From NCBI GenBank assembly GCA_965214085.1, contig OZ243937.1, positions 372,001-436,000 of the forward strand: a stretch of DNA of 64,000 nucleotides. Direction: 5' to 3'. A program made the position numbers and the translations under genes. The stretch comes from UBA6055 sp965214085 (GTDB lineage: Bacteria > Chloroflexota > Anaerolineae > Aggregatilineales > Phototrophicaceae). Position 1 is the first letter of the stretch, and each line of letters begins with the position of its first letter. Positions 7,773 through 16,407 of this stretch are shown piece by piece. The notes under the pieces were generated by a model. It saw only the letters and a list, made by a program, of their open reading frames with translations. It was not told where the DNA came from and ran no database searches.

Positions 7773-9359
7773 TTACATATCCGCGAGTTTGAGATCGCGG
7801 AAGGTCATCCAGCCGTCTTTGCGCGGCGTGAAGTCGAACTCGGCTGTGTTCAATGCGAACACATCCGTTATCTCAAAGAGCGTGATCGTCTGCGTCATGT
7901 CGATGTAGTGTTCCCACCACTGTTCCCAGAGTTCGAGGCGCTCGTCAAGCGGGATCGTTACTTGGATCGATTCGGCGATGGCGTCCCAATCTTCGTCGCA
8001 AATGCTGTAAGCGACAGCCGTCCAGTCGCAGTTGTAGAAGAGCGGCAGCAGCGCGGGTCCGCAGCCGAGAGCCGCCAACATCAGTTCGCGGTTGTTGCCG
8101 CTGCGCTGTACTTCCACAGCAAAGGCGGAAGCGTCGCGGACGGTCAAGTCCACGGTGAAGCCGACATCTTCGAGCAGCGCGGCTGCCACTTCAGCGACTT
8201 CCTTGGCGCCGCCGCCACGGCCGACGACCGGCGTATCGAGGTAAAGGGTCGGGCCTTCGCCATCGGCGTAACCGGCCTCAGCCAGATATTCCTTCGCCAG
8301 GTCGGGGTCGTACCATTCGGCAATGATGGCGGGATCGGCGTATTTGTCGGCGAAACCTTCCGGATAGTAGGAGCAGACGCGCGCCAGGCGAGCGCTGGCC
8401 GAGCCATGAACTTCCGCCAGCAGATGCCGGTCAAGCGCATGGGTGATGGCTTTGCGCACGTTGATATCCAGCGTGGCCGGCTCATAATCGGGGAAAGTCT
8501 CGGGGAAGGCGCCGCTGGTCGTATCCACGCGAGCGTAGTAGTGGTACATGCGGTTGCCGCTCTCGGTGAGCAGGGTGAGGCCGTCAGCGGCTTCTATCGT
8601 GGGGCGGTCGGGCGCGGGCACGCCTTTGATCATGTCGACCTGGCCGGCGAGCAAGGCGGCGACCTGCGCCGACGGCTCGGGGATGACCTGGTAGATCACG
8701 CGGTCAACCTCGGGGCGGCCGCTGTGATAGTCGTCCCAAGCTTCGAAGACGTAGCGATCGTTCTCGCTGAGCTCGGCCAGCGTGTAGGGGCCGGAGCCAA
8801 CGGGATTGCGGTTGAACTCTTCCTGGCCGACTTCTTCGAAGTAATCCGGCGGCAGCAGCTCGCAGCCGTTGTAGCTGACGTCATTCTCGAAGTAAGCGTG
8901 GGGGGCGTTGCTGATGATATCGACAGTGAGGTCATCGACAACTACGACTTCCTTAACAAAAGCCCATTGTTGATAGAGCGGGATGTCGCCGATGGGATGG
9001 CGGACGCGGTCGATATTCCATTTGACGGCTTCGGCGTCAACCGGTTCGCCATTATGGAAGGTCGCGCCTTCGCGTAAGTGGAAGCGCCAGGTGGTGTCGT
9101 CGACATTTTCCCAGCTATGGGCGGCCTGCGGCACGTAGCCACTGCCGTCAGCGGCGCGCCAAATCAGGCAATCGTAATACAGATTGAGCAAATGGTGCGT
9201 GGAGCCGTACCAGTGCGAGTGGGCGTCCATCGGGCGGATGGGCCCGCTGTGGGCATAGACAAATTCGGTCATGCCGTCTTGCGCGGCCGCCGGGACAATG
9301 GCCAACGAGCCGATGACCAATACCAGGCTTGCAATGAGTAAAAGACGTGCGGTTTTCAT
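7773..9359 (-). CDS. ABC transporter substrate-binding protein, family 5 (dipeptide/oligopeptide/nickel type)
   Basis: 528 residues. A Sec signal peptide (hydrophobic core about residues 5-22, cleavage near PAAA-QD) has no lipobox cysteine. The mature part shows family 5 features: 'WRFHLREGATFHNGEPVDAEAVKWNIDR', 'VDLTVRDASAFAVEVQ', and the two-lobed large-SBP length. It captures peptides or peptide-like compounds for the two permeases downstream. The gene begins 110 bases after the enolase-superfamily gene and is the first transporter gene of the cluster. The ligand cannot be read from sequence. Confidence 0.92.
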   Translation of the reverse strand: MKTARLLLIASLVLVIGSLAIVPAAAQDGMTEFVYAHSGPIRPMDAHSHWYGSTHHLLNLYYDCLIWRAADGSGYVPQAAHSWENVDDTTWRFHLREGATFHNGEPVDAEAVKWNIDRVRHPIGDIPLYQQWAFVKEVVVVDDLTVDIISNAPHAYFENDVSYNGCELLPPDYFEEVGQEEFNRNPVGSGPYTLAELSENDRYVFEAWDDYHSGRPEVDRVIYQVIPEPSAQVAALLAGQVDMIKGVPAPDRPTIEAADGLTLLTESGNRMYHYYARVDTTSGAFPETFPDYEPATLDINVRKAITHALDRHLLAEVHGSASARLARVCSYYPEGFADKYADPAIIAEWYDPDLAKEYLAEAGYADGEGPTLYLDTPVVGRGGGAKEVAEVAAALLEDVGFTVDLTVRDASAFAVEVQRSGNNRELMLAALGCGPALLPLFYNCDWTAVAYSICDEDWDAIAESIQVTIPLDERLELWEQWWEHYIDMTQTITLFEITDVFALNTAEFDFTPRKDGWMTFRDLKLADM

Positions 9360-9471
9360 TTCTTCTCTCCTTATGATGGGTTTGTGCCGAAACTATACGA
9401 ATTTCCATCTGCGCGCATTGTCAATAGTCACCTCCTTCAGCAATTGTAGATTATCGTTTTCTGACAACAAT

Positions 9472-10557
9472 TCAACACGCTGTCGCATAATGCGCCAGTT
9501 TGTCTTCATCTATCGCAATGCCCAAGCCCGGTCCAGTGGGCGGTTTAAGTATTTGACCCTCCGGCTCATAGGGTTCGGTGAGGATGGAATCGGTCATATC
9601 CGAGAAGCCGGCGGGCCAGGTTGCGCCGGGCGTGGCCGCGGCCAAGTGCGCTGCCGCCGCCGCGATGATATCGAAATAAGGCGCCACCGAAATTTCCAAG
9701 CCCGCCGCCTCCGCTACCGCCGCCATCTTTGCCGCCGGCAGCAAGCCGCCATAGCGATGCAGCTTGAAATGCAGCACATGCGCCGCCCGTTCCCGCGCGA
9801 TTTCATAGACGCTGCGCGGGCCCGATGTCGCCTCATCGGCTTGCAGCGGCGTGTTGAGTCGCGCTGCCAAATCCGCCATCTCATCGAGAGTGCGCACCGG
9901 CTGCTCAAAAAGCGCGACGCCGCCCAGCGCTTCCAGGCGCGTCAAAGCCGGGACCGCCTCGGCAAGAGTATACCCAGTATTGCCGTCAAGTTGAAACTTG
10001 ATGTCGGCGCTTACTAATTCGCGCAGCTGCCGATACCAAGCCACATCATCTTCCACGCCGAATCCAATCTTGGTTTTGAACCAGGTCCAGCCTTGGGCGG
10101 CCTGCTCCTCGATGCGGGCGGCCATGGCCGGCGGCGATTCCCGTTCGACGAAAGCGTGGCAGAGCGCGCCCGGCCGGCAAGCGCCGCCCAGCAGCTGATA
10201 GACGGGAACACCGAGCGCCAGTCCTTTGATATCCCACAGGGCAAAGTCCAGCGCCGCGCGCGCGTTGACGGACGGGCGCAGAGCCTGAAACATAAGCTGA
10301 TGCAGTCGCTCGATATTGAAGGGGTCTTCGCCGAGAAGCGCCGGGCCCAAGTAGCGGTCGATATGATGCTTGACCACCTCGACCGCATCACCGCCCCAGG
10401 GCGCCGGCGCAACCGTCTGGCCGATGCCGGTGACGCCGTCGTCGGTGCGTATTTGCACGACCACGGTATTAGTAGTGGAGGAGACGCCATAAGTTGTCGC
10501 CAGGGCGCGGCTGCGCGCGATGTTGACGATGGTGGAATCGATAGCTGTGATTTTCAT
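9472..10557 (-). CDS. Enolase superfamily enzyme, muconate-lactonizing/dipeptide epimerase-like
   Basis: 361 residues with the capping domain first and then the barrel. Catalytic KxK lies in 'WFKTKIGFG' (about K161/K163). Metal ligands are at D191 ('LDGNTGY'), E218 ('FEQP') and D241 ('ADEA'), and the opposite-face lysine is at K265 ('HFKLHRYGG'). That arrangement belongs to the MLE subgroup, which contains cycloisomerases, o-succinylbenzoate synthases and dipeptide or N-succinylamino-acid epimerases. Next to a peptide-type importer, an epimerase role on an amino-acid derivative is an attractive inference. It sits between the MmgE/PrpD gene (85 bases upstream) and the binding protein. Confidence 0.9.
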   Translation of the reverse strand: MKITAIDSTIVNIARSRALATTYGVSSTTNTVVVQIRTDDGVTGIGQTVAPAPWGGDAVEVVKHHIDRYLGPALLGEDPFNIERLHQLMFQALRPSVNARAALDFALWDIKGLALGVPVYQLLGGACRPGALCHAFVERESPPAMAARIEEQAAQGWTWFKTKIGFGVEDDVAWYRQLRELVSADIKFQLDGNTGYTLAEAVPALTRLEALGGVALFEQPVRTLDEMADLAARLNTPLQADEATSGPRSVYEIARERAAHVLHFKLHRYGGLLPAAKMAAVAEAAGLEISVAPYFDIIAAAAAHLAAATPGATWPAGFSDMTDSILTEPYEPEGQILKPPTGPGLGIAIDEDKLAHYATAC

Positions 10558-10588
10558 AGGCTACACCTCTGGCCGAGCATAAAAAGTC

Positions 10589-10612
10589 GGGCGAGCCACT
10601 GGCTAGCCCCTA
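10589..10612. repeat. Short palindrome, GGGCGAGCC-GGCTAGCCCC
   Basis: Arms GGGCGAGCC and GGCTAGCCC around a 3-base loop, followed by CTAC. It is one member of a small family seen also at 12042, 15956, 22588 and (half) 4588. It lies within the minus-strand cluster between the second MmgE/PrpD and the enolase-superfamily genes. Confidence 0.5.
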
Positions 10613-10642
10613 CGTCTATGCTTTTCTCGGGGCGCCTCACGA

Positions 10643-12025
10643 TCATGTCAGTGCGATTTCCTGTTGCGGTACAGTCTGGCGGGCGAGCTCGCCGACATCG
10701 TCAAGATGCTCCAGCCGCGCCACAGAATCCAACAAGCGCGCGATCTGCTCATCCGGCAACAGATTGCCGACCAGGTAGCGGAATTTCTCTTCGAATTCGG
10801 CATCGCTGAGCATATTCTCCGGCTCGCCTTTGGCGTATTCCACGCGCCCGCGGTAGAGCGTGCCGTCATTGCTGATGATGCGGACTTCGCAGCCGTTTTT
10901 CAGCGGGTGCCCGGCTTGAATGTCTTCGTCCAAGCCAACCTTCACCAGCTTCCGCAGGCGCTGCGCTTCGGGCGCGTCGAAAGTCTCGATGTCTTCGCGG
11001 AACCAGTTGCCGCGCGTAAGAATCACGGAGGCGGTTACCGGCAAGCTGAAGCCGGCTTGGCCCACCGTCTGCGGCGCATAATTGACGCGGAAGTCGGGCG
11101 TTATCGCTTCCAGGTAGGTGTCGATTTCGATGGCGGCAATGGCAGTCAGGTCGGGTTGGCCGTTTCTGAGCAGGGCTTGCGTGGCGTCGACGCAGGAATG
11201 CACGTGGCGACAGCCGGCGTGGGGCTTGAAGCCGGTGCGTGCCAGGGCATCGCTGTCCAGCGCGGCCAGATTGGCCGAGTCGCGCCCGGGCCCGAAGGCG
11301 TGGAAATAGCCGTAAGGACCGTCCAGCGCGCCGGGCGGCCCGCGGAAGCCGAAGTCGGCCATCTTGGCGGCGAGGATGCCGTTGCGCGCGCCATAGCCCG
11401 CCAGCAGGTCTTTGGTATCGCAGGCGCCGGCATCGTAGACGTATTGCTCTGTACCGCAGGCCATGTCCATCGAAAGCGCCAGAGCCTGCGCGGTCTTGTT
11501 GGCATCAAAGCCCAGCGCTTTGGCGGCGGTGACGCTGCTGGCCAGAGTGCCGGCTTGCCCCTTGTGGTCCAGGCCGCGTTCGCGCTGCCAGGTATCGACC
11601 GTGCCGTGCACCAGGTCCATCACATCGTAGCCGACCGCTAGCGCCGTGATCAGCTGCCGGCCGCTGAGGCGATGCTGCTCGCCCAGAGCCAGCGCCGCGG
11701 GAACCAATTGCGAGGCGACGTGCCCGGCGATGCGATGCGAATCGTCCATGCCGAGGAATTTGCCCATGGTGGCATTGGCGAAAGCGGCGCCAGCAACCGT
11801 GCTGCGGCGTCCGTCGCCGACGATGGTGGCGTCCGTGCCCGGCTGCATCTGCGCCGCGTAATCGGCGGACAGTCGGCCCAGCTCGGTCTGGTAGCCGCCC
11901 AGCATGGTACCGATGAAGTCGAGCACGACTTGGCGGGCGCGGACGACAGCAAGCTCGGACAAGTCTTCGAATCTGCGCGCGGCGGCGTAATCAGCGATGA
12001 CGGAGACGGCTGTCTGGTCTTTCAT
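10643..12025 (-). CDS. MmgE/PrpD family protein (second of two)
   Basis: 460 residues, paralogous to the protein at 3196-4569: 'VLDFIGTMLGGYQTELG', 'GMDDSHRIAGHVASQLVPAALALG', and 'FKPHAGCRHVHSCVDATQALL' occur at matching places. The family fold is a helical domain plus a lid carrying the conserved histidines. Members dehydrate methylcitrate, decarboxylate aconitate or epimerise iminodisuccinate. I start at the ATG at 12025 (MKDQTAVSVI) with AAGGAG 8 bases upstream. Its neighbours are the M24-like gene upstream and the enolase-superfamily gene downstream. Confidence 0.9.
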   Translation of the reverse strand: MKDQTAVSVIADYAAARRFEDLSELAVVRARQVVLDFIGTMLGGYQTELGRLSADYAAQMQPGTDATIVGDGRRSTVAGAAFANATMGKFLGMDDSHRIAGHVASQLVPAALALGEQHRLSGRQLITALAVGYDVMDLVHGTVDTWQRERGLDHKGQAGTLASSVTAAKALGFDANKTAQALALSMDMACGTEQYVYDAGACDTKDLLAGYGARNGILAAKMADFGFRGPPGALDGPYGYFHAFGPGRDSANLAALDSDALARTGFKPHAGCRHVHSCVDATQALLRNGQPDLTAIAAIEIDTYLEAITPDFRVNYAPQTVGQAGFSLPVTASVILTRGNWFREDIETFDAPEAQRLRKLVKVGLDEDIQAGHPLKNGCEVRIISNDGTLYRGRVEYAKGEPENMLSDAEFEEKFRYLVGNLLPDEQIARLLDSVARLEHLDDVGELARQTVPQQEIALT

Positions 12026-12041
12026 GGTTTTGCTCCTTGGT

Positions 12042-12061
12042 GGACGAGCCAAGGCTCGCCC
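12042..12061. repeat. Short palindrome, GGACGAGCC-AA-GGCTCGCCC
   Basis: Near-perfect 9-base arms around AA, followed by CTACA. Same family as 10589-10612. It lies between the M24-like and MmgE/PrpD genes. Confidence 0.5.
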
Positions 12062-12152
12062 CTACACGTTCTTGCTTTTCAACGCGAGCGACTCACAGAG
12101 GCGCGTAGACACAGCCCGTCTGGCGCCCATGCGTGTCCTGACGTGTGGCTGA

Positions 12153-13310
12153 CTAAGCTTCCAGCTGCATATAGTAGCGGTCAGCGTGATGTGGCGAGAG
12201 GCGGAAAGCGCCCTCGGGCGTCACCAGGAAATTGTCCGAAATCAAGAAGCCGCGGTCGTTTTCGAGTACGGTGCCGGGATGGTAGGACAGCACCATATTG
12301 GGCTGCAGCACAAAATCGGGCGAGCCGAAAGAATTCGGCCCGTCGCTGCCGTCCAAGCCGGTGCTGTGGCAGTCGGGCGTATGTTTGCCATCAACCGGGA
12401 AATCGCTTTCGCGCAGCGCCTTGTCGTTGGCTTCGGAAATATCACGGAAGGTATTGCCGGCTTTGGCCACAGCCGAGCTGGCTTCCACCGCCGCCAGGTA
12501 GCCGTCAAGCAGCGCCTGCGCGTCATCGGGCAAGGGATCGAAAGAAAAGACCGTCGTCATCTCCAGCCAGTACCCGTAAGGCGATTCGTAGACGATCTCG
12601 AAATTGATGATGTCGTCTTGCCCCATGCGCAGGTCTTTGTCTGTCGGCACGGTGTAGGGCGTGCCATCGAGCGACAATTTGGTGCGGCCCCAGAAAGCGC
12701 CGAATGATTTGATGTAGCCTTCGACGGCGGCGCAGACATCCCAATAGCGGACGCCGACGCCGGCCATATCGCGGAAAATATCCATGGCGGAATCGAGGAT
12801 GGCGCCGTTCTGCTGGATGGCTTCCAATTCGAAGGGCGATTTGATCTGGCGGATGCTGTTGAAGGCATCGGTCACTTCGACCATTTCGTAGCCGTCCAGC
12901 GCCTCGACGAAGGCTTTGTAGGTGCCCAGCCCCATCAGCTTGCTCATATTAACCATGCCGATGCGCTTGCTGCCGGTGGCGTAACCTTTGGCGGTATCGG
13001 CGGTGGCTTGCACGATGTCTTCGTAAGGCGAAAGGACGCGCTCGGGCAAGGTCGTGGTCTCGTTGCGGCTCCAGACAGCCTGATACGAACTCCAGACTTG
13101 CAGCCAGGGATAGGGGTCGTCGGCGCCCAAGATGGCAAATGCGCCGCCGCCCCAGAGATGGGCGTGCGTGATATAGCGGATGGCGCCGAGGCCGCCGGGC
13201 GCGGCTTGCCCGGTGATGATCAAGGCGTCCAGATCTTGCTCCTTCATCATGGCTTGCAGTCGCTTTACGCGCCTGGCTGTGTCTCGTTTGAGCGCATCGT
13301 GGGTTAACAT
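12153..13310 (-). CDS. M24 family (creatinase/aminopeptidase P-like) protein with altered metal ligands
   Basis: 385 residues from the ATG at 13310, which has GGAGACC just upstream and follows the cyclodeaminase-like gene by 13 bases. The N-terminal domain (to about 160) and the C-terminal pita-bread domain are recognisable ('RQIKSPFELEAIQQNGAI', 'GRTKLSLDGTPYTVP'). In metal-dependent M24 peptidases the ligands are Asp, Asp, His, Glu, Glu. Here the matching positions appear to be E238, E250, H315, H344 and D359, so only the histidine is kept. That resembles the metal-free creatinase branch and argues for a C-N hydrolase or non-peptidase role. The frame continues upstream through the preceding gene, but that part is a shadow. 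Confidence 0.82.
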   Translation of the reverse strand: MLTHDALKRDTARRVKRLQAMMKEQDLDALIITGQAAPGGLGAIRYITHAHLWGGGAFAILGADDPYPWLQVWSSYQAVWSRNETTTLPERVLSPYEDIVQATADTAKGYATGSKRIGMVNMSKLMGLGTYKAFVEALDGYEMVEVTDAFNSIRQIKSPFELEAIQQNGAILDSAMDIFRDMAGVGVRYWDVCAAVEGYIKSFGAFWGRTKLSLDGTPYTVPTDKDLRMGQDDIINFEIVYESPYGYWLEMTTVFSFDPLPDDAQALLDGYLAAVEASSAVAKAGNTFRDISEANDKALRESDFPVDGKHTPDCHSTGLDGSDGPNSFGSPDFVLQPNMVLSYHPGTVLENDRGFLISDNFLVTPEGAFRLSPHHADRYYMQLEA

Positions 13311-13323
13311 CAAGGTCTCCTTT

Positions 13324-14355
13324 TTACAATTCGAATTGGTAAGTTTGGTTGAACTCAAATTTTGTGCCGACGCCCTTTTGCAGCGCCTTTTGATAGAGGC
13401 GGGTAGCGACAGCGACATCTTCAACGCCGGTGCCGCCCGAGAGAAACAGCGTCCACTTGGTTTCGGGCAGACGCCCACGCGCCTTGCCCGATGCCAGCCC
13501 GCCCAGGTCGCCGATGACATGCGATTTCTCGATGGCGCCAGCTGCCAGCGGAAGGATGATCTCGCCTTCTTCGGCCCAGCTCTGCTGCATTTCGTCGACG
13601 AAGACGCGGCTCTTGACGACGGTGTGTTGGTCGACTTCGCGCACCCAGGGATAATGCGCGCCCATGGCATTGATATGCAAGGGTCTATCCGGCAAGTCCG
13701 CGCCGTCAAACACCGGAACGGGCGAAGTGGAGATGGTGGTGACGATGTCGGCATCGCGCAGGGCAGCGGCCGGCGAGTTGGCCGGGATAACGTCGATGCC
13801 GAGCTCGGCGGACATTCTCTCGCAGAAAGCGCGCCGCTTGCTCTCGTCGCGGCTGTAGGCCTGCACACGCTGGATGGCGGCGGCCATCGTCAGCGCATAG
13901 AGTTGGGAGCGGGCGTGGCGGCCCGTGCCAAAGAGCGCCAGGGTAGCGCTGCCGGGTGGCGCCAGATAGCGCGTCGCCAGTGCCGATACGGCGGCGGTCT
14001 TCAGCCAGTCGAAATAAAGCACTTCCATTATGGCTGCCAGCGCGCCGGTATCCGTGTCGTAGAGGAACATAAAAGTTTCCAGGCCTTGCGGCAGGCCAGC
14101 GGTATAAGCGTTTAAGCCGGCGCCGCCCAGCGCGGGCAGCAGCGCAGCTTTGAATTTGAAGGAGGCTTTGCTGCCGGCGGGAAGATGTCCACCGCGGTGG
14201 CTGTCAAGCTTTTCGCCTTGGATCCACAAGTTCTCGCGTGGGAAGGCAGCCCCGGCCCCGCTGCCAAAATCGCGATAGCCGTCCTCGACCGCGTCGATGT
14301 ATTCGCTGAGGTCCATCAGCCCGCGCAGTTCATGATTGTGCAATAGCAAGACCAT
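13324..14355 (-). CDS. Ornithine cyclodeaminase/mu-crystallin family protein
   Basis: 343 residues. The NAD-binding loop 'LALFGTGRHARSQLYAL', the N-terminal dimerisation segment, and 'KFKAALLPALGGAGLNAYTAG' match the family. Members catalyse NAD-linked deamination or reduction of amino or imino acids (ornithine, alanine, ketimines, SbnB). It is 12 bases downstream of the MFS gene and 13 upstream of the M24-like gene, so co-transcription is very likely. In a cluster with peptide uptake and C-N-bond enzymes, action on an opine-like or imino compound is plausible but inferred. Confidence 0.9.
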   Translation of the reverse strand: MVLLLHNHELRGLMDLSEYIDAVEDGYRDFGSGAGAAFPRENLWIQGEKLDSHRGGHLPAGSKASFKFKAALLPALGGAGLNAYTAGLPQGLETFMFLYDTDTGALAAIMEVLYFDWLKTAAVSALATRYLAPPGSATLALFGTGRHARSQLYALTMAAAIQRVQAYSRDESKRRAFCERMSAELGIDVIPANSPAAALRDADIVTTISTSPVPVFDGADLPDRPLHINAMGAHYPWVREVDQHTVVKSRVFVDEMQQSWAEEGEIILPLAAGAIEKSHVIGDLGGLASGKARGRLPETKWTLFLSGGTGVEDVAVATRLYQKALQKGVGTKFEFNQTYQFEL

Positions 14356-14367
14356 GAATCGCGACTC

Positions 14368-15612
14368 CTACAAGTCCAGCAAAGGCGAGCGCGTCGCCAG
14401 CATAAAGACGCAGGTGAGCGTCACGCAGCAGCCCGCGGCAGCCAGCACGATAGCGATGCCATGAAATTCGGCGACCGAGCCGGCGACCAGCGTAGTAAAG
14501 GGAATCAAGCCCCAGACCATACCCCAGAGGCTCATCATTCGCCCGCGCAATTCATCCGGCAGCTGCGTCAAGAGCAGCGCGTTAATGAGCGTCAGAAACA
14601 ACCCGGAAAAGATGCCTATTATGAAGATAATGCCCCAAGCGACCAGCGGATGGCTCGTGAACGAGAAGACGACCATGAACGCGCCGAAGAACATCGAAAA
14701 TATCAGGATGGCTTTGCCTTTAGGGTAGACATCGCCGACCAGTACCACCGCAAAGCCGGATAAGGCCGAGCCGAGGCTGGCGCTGCCGACCAGCAGGCCC
14801 AGCAGCGCCGGACCTTCGCGCAGCACTTGATCCACATAGATGGGCATCAGCTTTTGGTAGGGCATGCCGATGGGTACAAAGACCAGCGCAAGCAATGTCA
14901 GCGAGAACAGGGCGCGATCTTGGCGCAGGAAGGCAATCACATCGCCGTAGCCGCTGAGGAAATTGCCTTTAGCCCCGCGTTTGCGTTTAGGCGGCGGCAG
15001 GGTGTGGGTCGCCTTGAAATAGACTAAGGCGCCGATGCCGAAGAGGGCCGTCTGCACCGTCAGCGTCGTGGCGATATCGGCCAGGTCCAGCAGGGCGCCG
15101 GCCAGCACCGGGCCGAAGAACCCCATCAGGCGCGTGCCGGAATAGCTGAGCGTGGTGGCGTTGAAGACCAGGTCCTGCGGCACGAGGTTAGGCAGCAGCG
15201 CCATGCGCGCCGGCGCGTAGAAGGCGAAGGTCGCGCCCAGGATGAAGGACGTTATCAGAATTTGAGGCGGGGTGCTTGCGCCGCCCGATGCCACCAGCGC
15301 CAAACCGGCCGAAGCCAACACCGCACTCCACAGCGCCACTTGCACGATCCATTGCCGCTTGAGCCGGTCCGCCAGCGGGCCCGAAAGGGGCGTCGCTATC
15401 AGCAGAGGCAGCCCGTAGGCCGAGGCGACCAAGCCGACCTGCAGCGGCGAGCCCGTCACCTCCAGCATGTGCCAGCCCAGTGCCACCGCTTGCAGCAAGT
15501 AGGTGATATGCACCAGTACGTTGCCCGCCCAATACCAGCGATAGACCGGTACGCGGAAGCTGCTGCGGTTAATGACGGGGGAGAGCATCAATGTCGTCTC
15601 TCGGTCATCCAT
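14368..15612 (-). CDS. MFS transporter (macrolide-efflux/EntS-like)
   Basis: 414 residues with about 12 hydrophobic segments. 'ATPLSGPLADRLKRQWIVQ' is the MFS loop 2-3 motif, and the overall pattern (short N-terminus, 'ARMALLPNLVPQDLVFNATTLSYSGTRLMG') is that of the MFS_3/EntS-like exporters. It would move a small molecule across the membrane by proton antiport. It is the first gene of the long minus-strand cluster, so the cluster's promoter is expected between 15613 and 15790. Initiation at the second in-frame ATG (15588) is equally possible. Confidence 0.88.
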   Translation of the reverse strand: MDDRETTLMLSPVINRSSFRVPVYRWYWAGNVLVHITYLLQAVALGWHMLEVTGSPLQVGLVASAYGLPLLIATPLSGPLADRLKRQWIVQVALWSAVLASAGLALVASGGASTPPQILITSFILGATFAFYAPARMALLPNLVPQDLVFNATTLSYSGTRLMGFFGPVLAGALLDLADIATTLTVQTALFGIGALVYFKATHTLPPPKRKRGAKGNFLSGYGDVIAFLRQDRALFSLTLLALVFVPIGMPYQKLMPIYVDQVLREGPALLGLLVGSASLGSALSGFAVVLVGDVYPKGKAILIFSMFFGAFMVVFSFTSHPLVAWGIIFIIGIFSGLFLTLINALLLTQLPDELRGRMMSLWGMVWGLIPFTTLVAGSVAEFHGIAIVLAAAGCCVTLTCVFMLATRSPLLDL

Positions 15613-15791
15613 AACGAGCCCGCCCCGTGCCCCCGCTGCTTATGCGGCGGTTTCGACGGCGGCTGCCCCAGGATTTCATCAAAACCCGTTCGACCGAGTG
15701 GAAGACGCGACGAGGATACTGATGAATAGTGCTTGCGAATATGCGGATACTTTACCCACGCGAGGGCGAAATGGCAAGCAAACCGTAATCA

Positions 15792-16150
15792 GGTAGTGTA
15801 TCGAATTCGGTTGAAATTCTATTTCACCACAAAGACACAAAGGCACAAAGCACAAAAAGAATATGGCATATCTCGATTAAGTTTCTCGGTGCTCTCGCAG
15901 GGCAATCGCATCAATATCCATAAATGACGAATTTATTATCAAACTAACAAATTGTAGGGGCGAGCCTTGGCTCGCCCATGAAATCTGGCAGAAAATCACC
16001 TTTTCATTGCGTCCTTTATTGACATATTTTCGGATATATCTCGGAGTTCTTGGCGCCTTAGTGTTGAGATAAGTTGATGCGATTGCCCTAGCATTTCTCG
16101 GTGTCCTCGATGGTATATATCTGTATCAACCGAAAAGGATACATTTCCTG
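15792..16150 (+). repeat. 359-bp repeat, copy A of an inverted pair
   Basis: Nearly identical, in reverse orientation, to 22411-22769; by eye there are about nine substitutions and two single-base indels. It starts GGTAGTGTATCGAATT and ends near GGATACATTTCC. It includes a CACCACAAAGACACAAAGG end, a nested 191-bp unit (15899-16089) and the palindrome GGGCGAGCCTTGGCTCGCCC. No plausible protein is encoded. With the next element it fills most of the 800-base gap between the MFS and sulfatase genes. Bases 15613-15790 hold no gene and should contain the promoter of the minus-strand cluster. Confidence 0.85.
15899..16089. mobile_element. MITE-like 191-bp element with perfect 16-bp terminal inverted repeats
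   Basis: Left end AGGGCAATCGCATCAA (15899-15914), right end its exact reverse complement (16074-16089). There is no coding capacity, and the interior is AT-rich with one central palindrome. A second copy with one end mutated is at 22473-22662. The same 16-mer, whole or partial, also occurs at 16162, 16391, 17893 and 40055. This is the pattern of a non-autonomous transposable element. Confidence 0.7.
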
Positions 16151-16159
16151 TAATCAGGG

Positions 16160-16407
16160 CCAGGGCAATCGCTCAATAATATTTTTCACCACAGAGGCAC
16201 AGAGTTTATGTTATTTCGGACAGAACTCCTCTAGTATCGACATACTAGTGGGTGCAAATGCTTCTCACAGGGTTCAAAAGTGAAGTGCAATTTCACAATA
16301 TTTGTAAGTGAAAGACTGTTCTCTGTGCCCTCTGTGTCTCTGTGGTTATATTTTAGTTTGTATTATGTTCATAGATTAGCAGATTCATATTGATGCGATT
16401 GCCCTGG
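16160..16407. mobile_element. Second MITE-like element with nested CACCACAGAG repeat
   Basis: Ends CCAGGGCAATCGC-TCAATA (16160-16179) and TATTGATGCGATTGCCCTGG (16388-16407) are inverted repeats that differ by one base deletion. Inside lies another palindromic unit (16184-16350) bounded by TTTCACCACAGAGGCACAGAG-like ends and their inverse. No gene is visible. It abuts the 3' end of the sulfatase gene. Confidence 0.65.

Noticed and set aside
7473..9077. Plus-strand open frame of 534 codons
   Set aside because: It is the antisense of the dipeptide-type binding protein. Its translation has no recognisable motifs, unlike the minus-strand reading.
13311..13868. Long N-terminal extension of the M24-like frame
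   Set aside because: It reads antisense-free but out of frame through the cyclodeaminase-like gene, giving Ser/Arg/Pro-rich nonsense. The ATG at 13310 has a good ribosome-binding site.
16101..16283. Small open frame of about 60 codons between MFS and sulfatase genes
   Set aside because: It lies across two repeat elements, has no ribosome-binding site and no protein-like composition.
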